NCBI GenBank assembly: GCA_002431345.1
Contig: DJEN01000074.1
Coordinates: forward strand, 31,204 to 51,297
Direction of reading: 5' to 3'
DNA: 20,094 nucleotides
Source: Megasphaera sp. UBA5897
GTDB lineage: Bacteria; Bacillota; Negativicutes; Veillonellales; Megasphaeraceae
Part shown: piece after piece, positions 13,931 through 20,094 of the stretch
How the letters are laid out: each line of letters opens with the position of its first letter
Position numbering within the stretch: the stretch's first letter is position 1
Notes under the pieces: generated by a model
Databases searched by the model: none
Seen by the model: the letters and a program-made list of their open reading frames with translations, nothing else
Told to the model about the DNA's origin: nothing
Made by a program: the position numbers and the translations under genes

Positions 13931-14094
13931 CTGAGATTGTCATATAATGAGAATTTTTAGTCCAAGTTATCACAGTTCTTTTGCCATGCGGTTTCAGTAT
14001 ATCATTTGTCGTATTATTTTCTTCAGATTTCAAGCTAAAAACTTGAAAAAAGAGAGCAGGGGGCATGACAGCCAAAAACGTTATGCTGCGGCTA
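13931..14094. other. Spacer without recognised gene
   Basis: Between the oxidoreductase and the next promoter I see only a small inverted repeat, TTTCAAG-N7-CTTGAAA near 14028-14048. It has no T-run in the downstream direction. No clear terminator for the oxidoreductase gene is visible. Confidence 0.4.
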
Positions 14095-14123
14095 TTGACG
14101 AAAAGAAACTCTTTTTATATACT
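14095..14123 (+). promoter_or_regulatory. Promoter of the AEC transporter leader
   Basis: -35 TTGACG (14095-14100), a 17-base spacer, -10 TATACT (14118-14123). The predicted start is near 14130, only about 12 bases before a terminator hairpin. Confidence 0.75.
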
Positions 14124-14141
14124 ATATGTCACGATTACATC

Positions 14142-14189
14142 ACCGCTCTGACTGTATCCGGCCAGGATAGGAAGCAGGGCGGTTTTTTT
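14142..14189 (+). terminator. Terminator hairpin inside the AEC leader (attenuator or end of a small RNA)
   Basis: ACCGCTCTG (14142-14150) pairs with CAGGGCGGT (14175-14183), with one G-T pair. An inner TATCC/GGATA stem has a five-base loop, and seven T's follow to 14189. It lies between a good promoter and the transporter's ribosome binding site (AAGGAGG, 14197-14203). It could attenuate the gene or end a roughly 60-nt RNA. Confidence 0.75.
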
Positions 14190-14211
14190 AGTATATAAGG
14201 AGGCATGGATT

Positions 14212-15123
14212 GTGATAGAAACGATTACCAAAGCAGCTATTTTAGTTTCGTTTATTTTTTGCGGATATACATTAAAAAAAATTGGTCTGTTTGGCCAAGA
14301 TACGTTTGCAACTATTTCCACGATTGTGTTTAATATTACATTGCCGGCGGCTATTATTGTCAATTTAAATGGGATTCACTTTGCGTCGGATTATCTGCTT
14401 ATCAGCATACTGGCTATTATTTTCAACCTGATTTTGGTAGGCGCAGGTTTTTTTGCAGGCCGGACCAAAGAAGAAAAAGTTTTTTATATGCTCAATCTTA
14501 ATGGATATAATATCGGGAATTTTGCGCTGCCCTTTGTATCCTATTTTTTTGACAGTGCGGCTGTATTAATTGTTTGCATTTTTGATGCCGGCAATTCACT
14601 CATGTGTTTGGGCGGTGCTTATGGACTTGCCTGCTGTGTACAAGGACAAAAAGGGGAAAACATGGGCAAACTGCTTTGCAAGACCATTTTTTCGTCTGTT
14701 CCGGTATTAACTTATATATGCATGATTACTCTTTCCATGCTGTCTGTACAGCTGCCGGCGCCGCTGATGGATTGGCTGAAAATCCCGGCATCAGCCAATA
14801 CGTTTTTATCCATGCTGATGATTGGCGTAGCTTTGGGATTATCCCTCAAGAAAAAGTATCTGCATATGATTTACACAAATATAGGATTGCGGCTTGGCAT
14901 ATCGATAGTCCTAGCTGCAGGTATTTATTTCTTCTTGAACTACGACATGGCAATTAAAAAAGTATTGATGATACTCTCTTTTGCACCGATTGCCGGCATG
15001 GCGTGCTATTATACAGCCAAATTAAAAGGAAAGATAGAAGTTGCGGCATGTGTCAACTCGTTTTATATTTTACTTTCTGTTATTGTGATGTCTGCCATGA
15101 TTATTGTGTTAAGCCAAGTATAA
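14212..15123 (+). CDS. AEC-family transporter (auxin efflux carrier/malonate permease type)
   Basis: A 303-residue integral membrane protein of the AEC family, whose bacterial members are usually assigned as organic-acid or amino-acid exporters or malonate permeases. The substrate cannot be inferred. About ten hydrophobic segments are visible, in the two-bundle pattern of the family. Conserved features include FNITLPAAIIVNLNG (about 40-54) and NGYNIGNFALPFV (about 97-109) with the helix-breaking residues typical of the core, and DAGNS in the fourth or fifth segment. The GTG start at 14212 is eight bases from AAGGAGG; an ATG at 14205 is out of frame. It has its own promoter and a terminator in the leader. 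A strong terminator follows at 15247. Confidence 0.85.
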   Translation: MIETITKAAILVSFIFCGYTLKKIGLFGQDTFATISTIVFNITLPAAIIVNLNGIHFASDYLLISILAIIFNLILVGAGFFAGRTKEEKVFYMLNLNGYNIGNFALPFVSYFFDSAAVLIVCIFDAGNSLMCLGGAYGLACCVQGQKGENMGKLLCKTIFSSVPVLTYICMITLSMLSVQLPAPLMDWLKIPASANTFLSMLMIGVALGLSLKKKYLHMIYTNIGLRLGISIVLAAGIYFFLNYDMAIKKVLMILSFAPIAGMACYYTAKLKGKIEVAACVNSFYILLSVIVMSAMIIVLSQV

Positions 15124-15246
15124 AGGAGCTGCAGCATATCGTTTTTTTTGCTGTCCTGTACCATGAATTCTTATTACAAGCCTTTCGTTTTGGCTTTGAA
15201 GAAACAAAGTGTAATGTTGCAAACGATGCACTTAAAACGGTATAGC

Positions 15247-15301
15247 AAAGGGACTGTAACAACATGGAGTAGAAATACTCATTGTGTTACAGTCCCTTTT
15301 T
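15247..15301 (+). terminator. Strong terminator after the AEC gene
   Basis: A perfect 15-bp stem (15247-15261 with 15285-15299) has an inner GAGTA-GAAA-TACTC hairpin and ends in five T's. Because the stem starts AAAGGG and ends CCCTTT, it could also act on the minus strand for lysR. The 123 bases between the stop and this stem contain a minor ATTACA/TGTAAT pairing (15173-15215) and no gene. Confidence 0.85.
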
Positions 15302-15414
15302 GCATAAAAAACCAACATAAATGCATCTATATGCTTACGGCTAAAGGATGAGACAGTAGTGGAAAATACGTTGTGCAGCAAGTCTCTGGATGGGTACGAG
15401 GAGAAACCGTTTCA

Positions 15415-16266
15415 TTATTGCAGCAGGAAAGATTCAAGTGATTTGGGAATCGTATTGGGATTGCGCGTGATGTAGTAACTGTCTACTTTAGGCGGCGCAA
15501 AGTCGAGCAGCGGAATAGCGCGGAGTTTTCCCTGGGACAAATCGTCTTCTACCAGACTGTATGGCAGAAACGTGTAGCCAATGCCGTCAGCGACGTATTG
15601 CGGCAGTTTGGTGCTGTTGTCGATTTCCATGGGAAAGCGATGATACCGGGGAAACAGGTCTTGGATATAAAGTCCCTGCAGGGCAAAATTACAAAACAGA
15701 TAGTCTATTTTTTGCAGGTCTTCTTTGTAAATGCCTTTGGCATAGGCCGTATTGGCAGATTGGCAGACTAAAACCAAGGTGTCCGTGCGGTACGGGCGGC
15801 AAATGAAACCGTCGCGAAAGAAAGCACTAAAAGAAAAAATGGCATCTAGCGCGCCGTCCTGCAGCTTATGCAGCATATCCGTTGTATGGCTGATAGTTAC
15901 GGAAAGGGAAATGGACGGTTTGGTTTTCAAATAATTTCGAATTCGTTTTTGCAGATGACATTCATAAATCGTATTCGTCGTGCCAATATGAATTTTTTTG
16001 GTGTATTTAGGCGCCGTCTGAATATCCTGTAAAGCCGTCAGCTCCAGATGAACCAACTGCTGGGCATAGTCGAGAAATTTTTGTCCAGACGGTGTCAAAT
16101 CGACTTGCTTGTGATTGCGGATGAACAGAGAAACGCCTAATTCATTTTCCAAATCACGAATACGATTCGTAACGGTAGACTGCGCGACAAAAAGCTGCTG
16201 TGCTGTTTTGGTAAAATTTTTGATTTGAGCTAAGGTGATAAACGTGCGAAGGGTCGTCGTATCCAT
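15415..16266 (-). CDS. LysR-family transcriptional regulator
   Basis: A 283-residue LysR-type regulator. The N-terminal helix-turn-helix (about 1-60) reads NFTKTAQQLFVAQSTVTNRI and is followed by LENELGVSLFIR and the LTPSGQKFL dimerisation helix. The rest (about 90-283) is the two-lobed effector domain, with the typical IGTTNTIYE opening. The ATG at 16266 has AGAGGA eight bases upstream. It is divergent from a diaminopimelate decarboxylase gene with 167 bases between the start codons. The intergenic AATTTC-N8-GAAATT is a good LysR-type binding site placed for activating that gene. The effector may be diaminopimelate or lysine, by analogy with the E. coli lysR-lysA pair; this is inference. Confidence 0.9.
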   Translation of the reverse strand: MDTTTLRTFITLAQIKNFTKTAQQLFVAQSTVTNRIRDLENELGVSLFIRNHKQVDLTPSGQKFLDYAQQLVHLELTALQDIQTAPKYTKKIHIGTTNTIYECHLQKRIRNYLKTKPSISLSVTISHTTDMLHKLQDGALDAIFSFSAFFRDGFICRPYRTDTLVLVCQSANTAYAKGIYKEDLQKIDYLFCNFALQGLYIQDLFPRYHRFPMEIDNSTKLPQYVADGIGYTFLPYSLVEDDLSQGKLRAIPLLDFAPPKVDSYYITRNPNTIPKSLESFLLQ

Positions 16267-16296
16267 AGGAAAAATCCTCTCTAAAACGATAATTTG

Positions 16297-16316
16297 AATT
16301 TCGAATTGATGAAATT
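16297..16316. promoter_or_regulatory. Candidate LysR-type binding site
   Basis: AATTTC (16297-16302), eight bases, GAAATT (16311-16316): a perfect inverted repeat that contains the T-N11-A arrangement. It lies about 50-70 bases upstream of the predicted lysA start, the usual position for activation, and just before the lysR start codon. Confidence 0.55.
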
Positions 16317-16328
16317 AAAATAATCTAT

Positions 16329-16358
16329 TTCACAAATTATACAGGCCTATTATATAAT
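16329..16358 (+). promoter_or_regulatory. Promoter of lysA
   Basis: -35 TTCACA (16329-16334), an 18-base spacer, -10 TATAAT (16353-16358). The leader of about 70 bases contains a 9-bp inverted repeat, AAATTGAAA-N5-TTTCAATTT (16379-16401), shortly before the ribosome binding site. There is no lysine riboswitch. Confidence 0.65.
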
Positions 16359-16433
16359 AGTTTTTGTAAAGAAACAATAAATTGAAAGACCATTTCAATT
16401 TTAATGCTTTTTAAGAAAATGGAGCTGAATAGA

Positions 16434-17687
16434 ATGAATAAGAAAACTGTCCCGTTTACCAAAGAACAAATTGAAAAGATTATTGCTGAATATCCTACAC
16501 CGTTTCATATCTATGATGAAAAAGCCATTGTAGATAATGTACGGAAATTGATTAATGCCTTTTCCTGGGCACCGGATTTTAAAGAATATTTTGCTGTTAA
16601 AGCGACGCCGAATCCGTATCTCATGAAGCTGCTCAAAGCGGAAGGCGTTGGCGCGGACTGCAGTTCGATGGCTGAATTGGTATTGTGTGAAAAAGTGGGT
16701 ATTTCCGGTCATGATATTGTATTTTCTTCCAATGATACACCGTATCCGGAATACAAAAAAGCTATGGAATTGGGCGCTTTGGTCAACTTGGATGATATTT
16801 CCATGGTTGAATATTTGGAAAAATACGGCCCTTTGCCGGAATGGATTTGTGCCCGCTATAATCCGGGTCCGCTGATGAAAGAAGGCAACGCGATTATCGG
16901 CACGCCGGAAGAAGCAAAATACGGCATGACGCGCGAACAGATTTTTGAAGCATTCCGCATGATGAAAGAAAAAGGCGTTAAACATTTTGGCTTACACACC
17001 ATGGTTGTATCCAACGAATTGGATGTAAATGGTTTGATCAACACGGCAAAAATGATGTTTGAACTGGCCGTTGATGTACAGAAAAATGTAGGCATTAACA
17101 TTGAATTTATTGATTTTGGCGGCGGCATCGGTCTTCCGTACAAACCGGAACAATCTTTCATTGATTATGATGTACTCAGCAAGGGTATCCAGGCTCATTA
17201 TGAAGAAATCATGGTACCGGCAGGCCTTGGCAATATTCGCATGGCTTTTGAATGCGGCCGTGCTATTACGGGCCCGTACGGGTATCTTGTCACGACAGCT
17301 ATTCATCACAAACATATTTGGAAAGAATATATCGGCGTAGATGCCTGCATGGCAAACCTCATGCGTCCAGGCATGTATGGTGCATACCATCATATTACTG
17401 TTTTGGGTAAAGAAAATGCGCCGAAAGACCATATCTATGATGTTTCCGGCTCTCTTTGCGAAAACTGCGATAAATTTGCTATTGACCGCGCTCTTCCGGA
17501 AATTGCCGACGGCGATATTTTAGTCATTCATGATGCCGGCGCACATGGTCATTCTATGGGCTTCAACTATAACGGCAAACTTCGTTCGGCTGAACTGCTG
17601 CTGCATGAAGACGGCAGTGTTACGCAGATTCGCCGCGCAGAAACATTGGACGATCTCTTCGCTACATTAGATTTTTCTAATTTATAA
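16434..17687 (+). CDS. lysA: Diaminopimelate decarboxylase (LysA-like, fold III PLP enzyme)
   Basis: Decarboxylates meso-diaminopimelate to lysine, the last step of lysine synthesis. The protein has 417 residues: an alanine-racemase-like PLP barrel, then a beta domain. The PLP lysine is Lys56 (YFAVKATPNP), glycine-rich FGGGIG binds phosphate, and ECGRAITGPYG precedes the second domain. The active-site loop reads SGSLCENCDKFA (Cys342, Glu343, Asp346) where classical LysA has CESxD. HTMVV replaces the usual HIGSQ. It therefore belongs to a variant branch common in anaerobic Firmicutes, and action on a related amino acid is not excluded. Start ATG at 16434 with GGAG at 16421-16424; an upstream in-frame ATG at 16404 lacks a binding site. 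Divergent LysR-type regulator. Confidence 0.82.
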   Translation: MNKKTVPFTKEQIEKIIAEYPTPFHIYDEKAIVDNVRKLINAFSWAPDFKEYFAVKATPNPYLMKLLKAEGVGADCSSMAELVLCEKVGISGHDIVFSSNDTPYPEYKKAMELGALVNLDDISMVEYLEKYGPLPEWICARYNPGPLMKEGNAIIGTPEEAKYGMTREQIFEAFRMMKEKGVKHFGLHTMVVSNELDVNGLINTAKMMFELAVDVQKNVGINIEFIDFGGGIGLPYKPEQSFIDYDVLSKGIQAHYEEIMVPAGLGNIRMAFECGRAITGPYGYLVTTAIHHKHIWKEYIGVDACMANLMRPGMYGAYHHITVLGKENAPKDHIYDVSGSLCENCDKFAIDRALPEIADGDILVIHDAGAHGHSMGFNYNGKLRSAELLLHEDGSVTQIRRAETLDDLFATLDFSNL

Positions 17688-17718
17688 TTCAATAACCAGC
17701 ACAAGTGAGTGCAAATAA

Positions 17719-17774
17719 AGTTCCGGCTGTTGATAGTTCTTGCAACCCAATGACAGCCGGGGCTTTTTATTTTA
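17719..17774 (+). terminator. Terminator after lysA
   Basis: AGTTCCGGCTGT (17719-17730) pairs with ACAGCCGGGGCT (17753-17764), 12 bp with two G-T pairs, followed by a T-rich tail. A 22-base loop separates the arms. Confidence 0.82.
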
Positions 17775-17844
17775 GAGCATATCGGGTACAATAGAGAAGA
17801 ATGGCTGCACGAGAGGTAAAAAATATATTGGGGAGGTGTAAGCC

Positions 17845-18357
17845 ATGGACAGCAGTAAAAGAAGATTGCTGATTATGGATGTTTTAAAAGAAGCACAGGG
17901 AGCAGTTACGGGCAGTGCATTGTCCAAACGCTGCAATGTAAGCCGCCAGATTATTGTTGGTGATGTGGCGATTTTGCGGGCCCAGGGAACGCATATTATT
18001 TCTACGCCGCGGGGATATCAGCTGATTGCCAAACAAAAAGGCGGCATGCAGCGTGTGTTTGTATGCTGCCATGGACCAGAACTGGTAGAGAAAGAGCTGG
18101 AAGCAATCGTCGATAACGGCGGTATTGTCCATAATGTCGTCATTGAACATGAGGTATACGGCGATTTGGAAGGCAAGCTGAATCTTCATTCGCGGCGGGA
18201 TATACAGCAGTACTTGACACGAATGAAAAATTCGAAGGCAGAACTGCTTAGCCGCATTAGCGGCGGCATTCATACACATTTGGTAGAGACAGCCAATGCA
18301 GAAGACATGGCTGCTATTCAAGATGCGTTGGAAGCATTAGGTGTATTATATAAATAA
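17845..18357 (+). CDS. niaR: NiaR-type niacin-responsive repressor (HTH + 3H domain)
   Basis: Represses NAD-precursor genes when nicotinic acid is present. At 170 residues it has family length. A winged HTH domain (about 5-62, GSALSKRCNVSRQIIVGDVA) is followed by the 3H domain named for its conserved histidines. His76 (CCHGPE), Glu84, His143 and His145 (GGIHTHLVE) correspond to the metal ligands I recall from Thermotoga maritima NiaR. His102 and His115 are also present. GGGGAGGTG (17830-17838) supports the ATG at 17845. TACAAT (17787-17792) may be its -10 box, though no good -35 box is seen and no TGTC/GACA site is evident in front of this gene. The niacin transporter gene follows after a terminator. 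Confidence 0.92.
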   Translation: MDSSKRRLLIMDVLKEAQGAVTGSALSKRCNVSRQIIVGDVAILRAQGTHIISTPRGYQLIAKQKGGMQRVFVCCHGPELVEKELEAIVDNGGIVHNVVIEHEVYGDLEGKLNLHSRRDIQQYLTRMKNSKAELLSRISGGIHTHLVETANAEDMAAIQDALEALGVLYK

Positions 18358-18376
18358 TAATCAGAGTAATCAGGAG

Positions 18377-18412
18377 AAAAGCAATGGAAAAAATTTTCTA
18401 TTGCTTTTTTTT
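18377..18412 (+). terminator. Terminator between niaR and niaP
   Basis: AAAAGCAAT (18377-18385) pairs with ATTGCTTTT (18400-18408). The stem continues inward with GAAAA/TTTTC, and a T-run reaches 18412. The 3' arm also provides a possible -35 box for niaP. Confidence 0.82.
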
Positions 18413-18456
18413 ATATAACGTGTACAATAAGCAATGTAAATATATGTGTCAAGACA
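18401..18456 (+). promoter_or_regulatory. niaP promoter with candidate NiaR operator
   Basis: TTGCTT (18401-18406), 16 bases and TACAAT (18423-18428) form a plausible promoter that starts inside the upstream terminator. TGTCAAGACA (18447-18456), a TGTC-N2-GACA dyad, lies about 12 bases after the predicted start. It resembles the TGTCTTGACA core I associate with NiaR sites, recalled and not checked. Confidence 0.55.
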
Positions 18457-18479
18457 ACTGTAAAAGGAGCGTGCACGTT

Positions 18480-19802
18480 ATGATTTTAGAGCGTCTGGAA
18501 GCGCTGCCAGTAGGGCGTTTTCATTACAAACTGTTGGGAGTTACCGGCCTTGGCTGGCTGTTTGATTCGATGGATACGGGATTAATTGCATTTATTTTAC
18601 CGGTATTGGCCAAAGAATGGCAGCTGGCACCGGGGCAGATGGGCTTGATTGGCAGTATTGGCTTAATTGGCATGGCGCTGGGAGCTGTTATTTCCGGAAC
18701 CATAGCAGACCATATTGGACGTAAAAAAGTATTTACGATTACGGTATTATTGTATAGTATTGCTACCGGGTTATGTGCTGTATCCTGGGACTATACGTCA
18801 CTGCTGATTTTTCGCTTTCTAGTAGGATTTGGCTTAGGCGGTGAACTGCCTGTAGCGGCAACGTTGGTATCTGAATATGCGCCGGCACGTGTTCGCGGCC
18901 GATTTATTGTATTGTTAGAAAGCTTTTGGGCTTTAGGCTGGATTGTGGCCGCCTGTATTGCATACTTGCTGATACCGGTATATGGTTGGCGGATTGCCTT
19001 TGTGATAGGGGCTGTTCCTGCTTTGTATACGTTCTTGATTCGTATTCATATGCCAGAGTCTGTGCGGTATTTGCTGTCTAAAGGTCGCGTGGAAGAAGCA
19101 AGACAAATTGTCATCAAGCTGGAAATGATGATGCATGTACCCGTAAAACCGTTTGATAAAGAAAGAGAAACGCTGCCTGCCAATGAACCGGTTTCTGTTG
19201 CTACGCTGTGGCGCAAGCCCTTTTTAACGCGGACGATTATGCTTTGGCTGGTATGGTTTGGTATTATATACAGTTACTACGGCATCTTTATGTGGCTGCC
19301 GTCTCTTGTGTTCCAACAAGGATTTACAGTAGTAAAAACATTTGAATATGTATTAGTCATGACGTTAGCGCAGCTGCCGGGCTATTATTGTGCGGCTTGG
19401 CTTGTTGATAAAATCGGACGAAAATATACGTTGTCTATTTTCTTGCTATGCAGTGGTATTGCCAGCTATTTCTTTGGCCACTCCACCAGCGCAGCAGCAC
19501 TTATGTCCTGGGGCGCCGTTATGTCGTTTTTCAATTTAGGTGCCTGGGGGGTATTGTATACATATACACCGGAAATGTATCCGACGTCTATTCGGGCGCT
19601 GGGAAGCGGCTGGGCAGCTGGCTTTGGCCGTTTTGGCGGCATGGCTGCACCGATTTTGGTTGGCCTAATGCTGTCTCAAGGATTTGGCATCGGCAGCGTA
19701 TTTTATATGTTTGCTTTTGTATTTGTCGCTGTATCGGCAATTGTTATGGGGTTGGGTATTGAAAGCAAACAGAGGGATTTGGAAAGTTTATCCAAGGGAT
19801 AA
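18480..19802 (+). CDS. niaP: Niacin transporter NiaP, major facilitator superfamily
   Basis: A 440-residue MFS permease, most like NiaP (B. subtilis YceI), which imports nicotinate and nicotinamide. Twelve hydrophobic segments are visible. The N-terminal LERLEALPVGRFHYK, GLGWLFDSMDTGLIAFILP (about 23-41), the motif A variant ADHIGRKKV and RFLVGFGLGGELPVA are all characteristic of this subfamily. The start is the ATG at 18480, where family similarity begins and AAAAGGAG (18462-18469) stands ten bases upstream. The frame is open back to 18384, but that ATG lies within the terminator hairpin. Placement directly after niaR and a candidate NiaR operator support the niacin assignment over a sugar or aromatic-acid substrate. 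Confidence 0.88.
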   Translation: MILERLEALPVGRFHYKLLGVTGLGWLFDSMDTGLIAFILPVLAKEWQLAPGQMGLIGSIGLIGMALGAVISGTIADHIGRKKVFTITVLLYSIATGLCAVSWDYTSLLIFRFLVGFGLGGELPVAATLVSEYAPARVRGRFIVLLESFWALGWIVAACIAYLLIPVYGWRIAFVIGAVPALYTFLIRIHMPESVRYLLSKGRVEEARQIVIKLEMMMHVPVKPFDKERETLPANEPVSVATLWRKPFLTRTIMLWLVWFGIIYSYYGIFMWLPSLVFQQGFTVVKTFEYVLVMTLAQLPGYYCAAWLVDKIGRKYTLSIFLLCSGIASYFFGHSTSAAALMSWGAVMSFFNLGAWGVLYTYTPEMYPTSIRALGSGWAAGFGRFGGMAAPILVGLMLSQGFGIGSVFYMFAFVFVAVSAIVMGLGIESKQRDLESLSKG

Positions 19803-19826
19803 CAAAAAATATCGATATTTTTGTAA

Positions 19827-19862
19827 AAAAGCTGTCAATTTTATGTTGACAGCTTTTCTTTT
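19827..19862 (+). terminator. Terminator after niaP
   Basis: AAAAGCTGTCAA (19827-19838) and TTGACAGCTTTT (19846-19857) form a perfect 12-bp stem with a seven-base loop and a T-rich tail. Just before it, at 19805-19822, is an 18-bp uninterrupted palindrome centred on ATCGAT, with no loop. Confidence 0.88.
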
Positions 19863-19945
19863 TGATGCTAAAATACTTTATGTCGCATGACTTCGGAAGT
19901 AATCAGAATGTAAGCTTTAAATTGTAAAGGATTTAAAAAAGTGTT

Positions 19946-19974
19946 TTGACAAAGCGAAATTGATGTGATATACT
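19946..19974 (+). promoter_or_regulatory. First of two tandem strong promoters (probable rrn P1)
   Basis: -35 TTGACA (19946-19951), a 17-base spacer, -10 TATACT (19969-19974), with an A/T-rich tract upstream. Predicted start near 19981. No gene with a start codon follows in the window. Confidence 0.75.
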
Positions 19975-20034
19975 GATTGAGCTTTGAGATTGCAAGGCAG
20001 TGCATAACTGTTGAAAATCTTAAAGAAAAAGTTC

Positions 20035-20063
20035 TTGACAAGCTCTTGTGAGTTTGGTAAGAT
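20035..20063 (+). promoter_or_regulatory. Second tandem promoter (probable rrn P2) and leader start
   Basis: -35 TTGACA (20035-20040), a 17-base spacer, -10 TAAGAT (20058-20063). It is followed by a GCAA-loop hairpin, GTCGTC/GACGGC (20070-20085). Two perfect -35 boxes 89 bases apart with no coding sequence are typical of a ribosomal RNA operon. The rRNA itself would lie beyond the window. Confidence 0.72.
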
Positions 20064-20094
20064 ATGTAAGTCGTCGCAAGACGGCGATGACCTT

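Noticed and set aside
15148..15351. A 67-codon open frame after the AEC gene
   Set aside because: It runs straight through a strong intrinsic terminator, has odd composition, and no ribosome binding site close to its ATG.
16359..16433. Lysine riboswitch before lysA
   Set aside because: The predicted leader is only about 70 bases and lacks the lysine-element motifs.
16401..16985. A 194-codon open frame on the minus strand antisense to lysA
   Set aside because: It mirrors the lysA coding sequence, has no family resemblance or ribosome binding site, and is rich in Phe and Ile as expected for an antisense shadow.
1..20094. Insertion sequences, prophage genes, CRISPR arrays, toxin-antitoxin pairs
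   Set aside because: No transposase, integrase, spaced direct repeats or paired small genes were seen on either strand.

Overview
The window looks like chromosomal DNA of an anaerobic Firmicute of the Negativicutes, most likely Megasphaera or a close relative. This guess rests on the rpmE - DUF1385 - prfA - prmC - sua5 order, a MetA of the acetyl type paired with MetY under a T-box, and the protein sequences in general. I could not run a search, so the genus is tentative. The DNA has moderate GC in genes and very AT-rich spacers. I see no insertion sequence, phage gene, CRISPR array or tRNA gene. Nineteen protein genes are supported.

Left part, + strand (1-5980): an AT-rich spacer, then a translation and housekeeping block. 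It holds ribosomal protein L31 (rpmE), a DUF1385 membrane protein, release factor 1 (prfA), its methyltransferase (prmC), the t6A enzyme Sua5, then ribose-5-phosphate isomerase B (rpiB) and uracil phosphoribosyltransferase (upp). prfA, prmC and sua5 overlap or abut. A strong terminator follows upp.

Middle (5981-12700): a large cyclic-di-GMP signalling protein (Cys-rich N-terminus, GGDEF, receiver, HD-GYP) is preceded by a leader that could fold. It converges on a minus-strand methionine operon (metY-metA), and a long inverted repeat serves as terminator for both. metY has a T-box leader whose specifier reads ATG (Met). MetA carries Glu111, which predicts acetyl-CoA use and fits the O-acetylhomoserine sulfhydrylase MetY. 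Upstream is a second minus-strand operon of an exported alpha/beta hydrolase and a MarR regulator. A perfect 10-4-10 palindrome lies over its predicted transcription start.

Right part (12701-20094): a short Old Yellow Enzyme-type flavoprotein, an AEC-family transporter behind a promoter-plus-terminator leader, a LysR regulator divergent from a diaminopimelate decarboxylase (lysA), and a niacin unit: the NiaR repressor and the NiaP transporter with a candidate NiaR operator. The last 150 bases hold two consensus promoters in tandem, which suggests that an rRNA operon begins just beyond the edge.

Most of the content is recognisable. The best candidates for something undescribed are the leader of the cyclic-di-GMP gene together with its unusual protein, the promoter-terminator cassette before the AEC gene, and the promoters that share sequence with upstream terminators.
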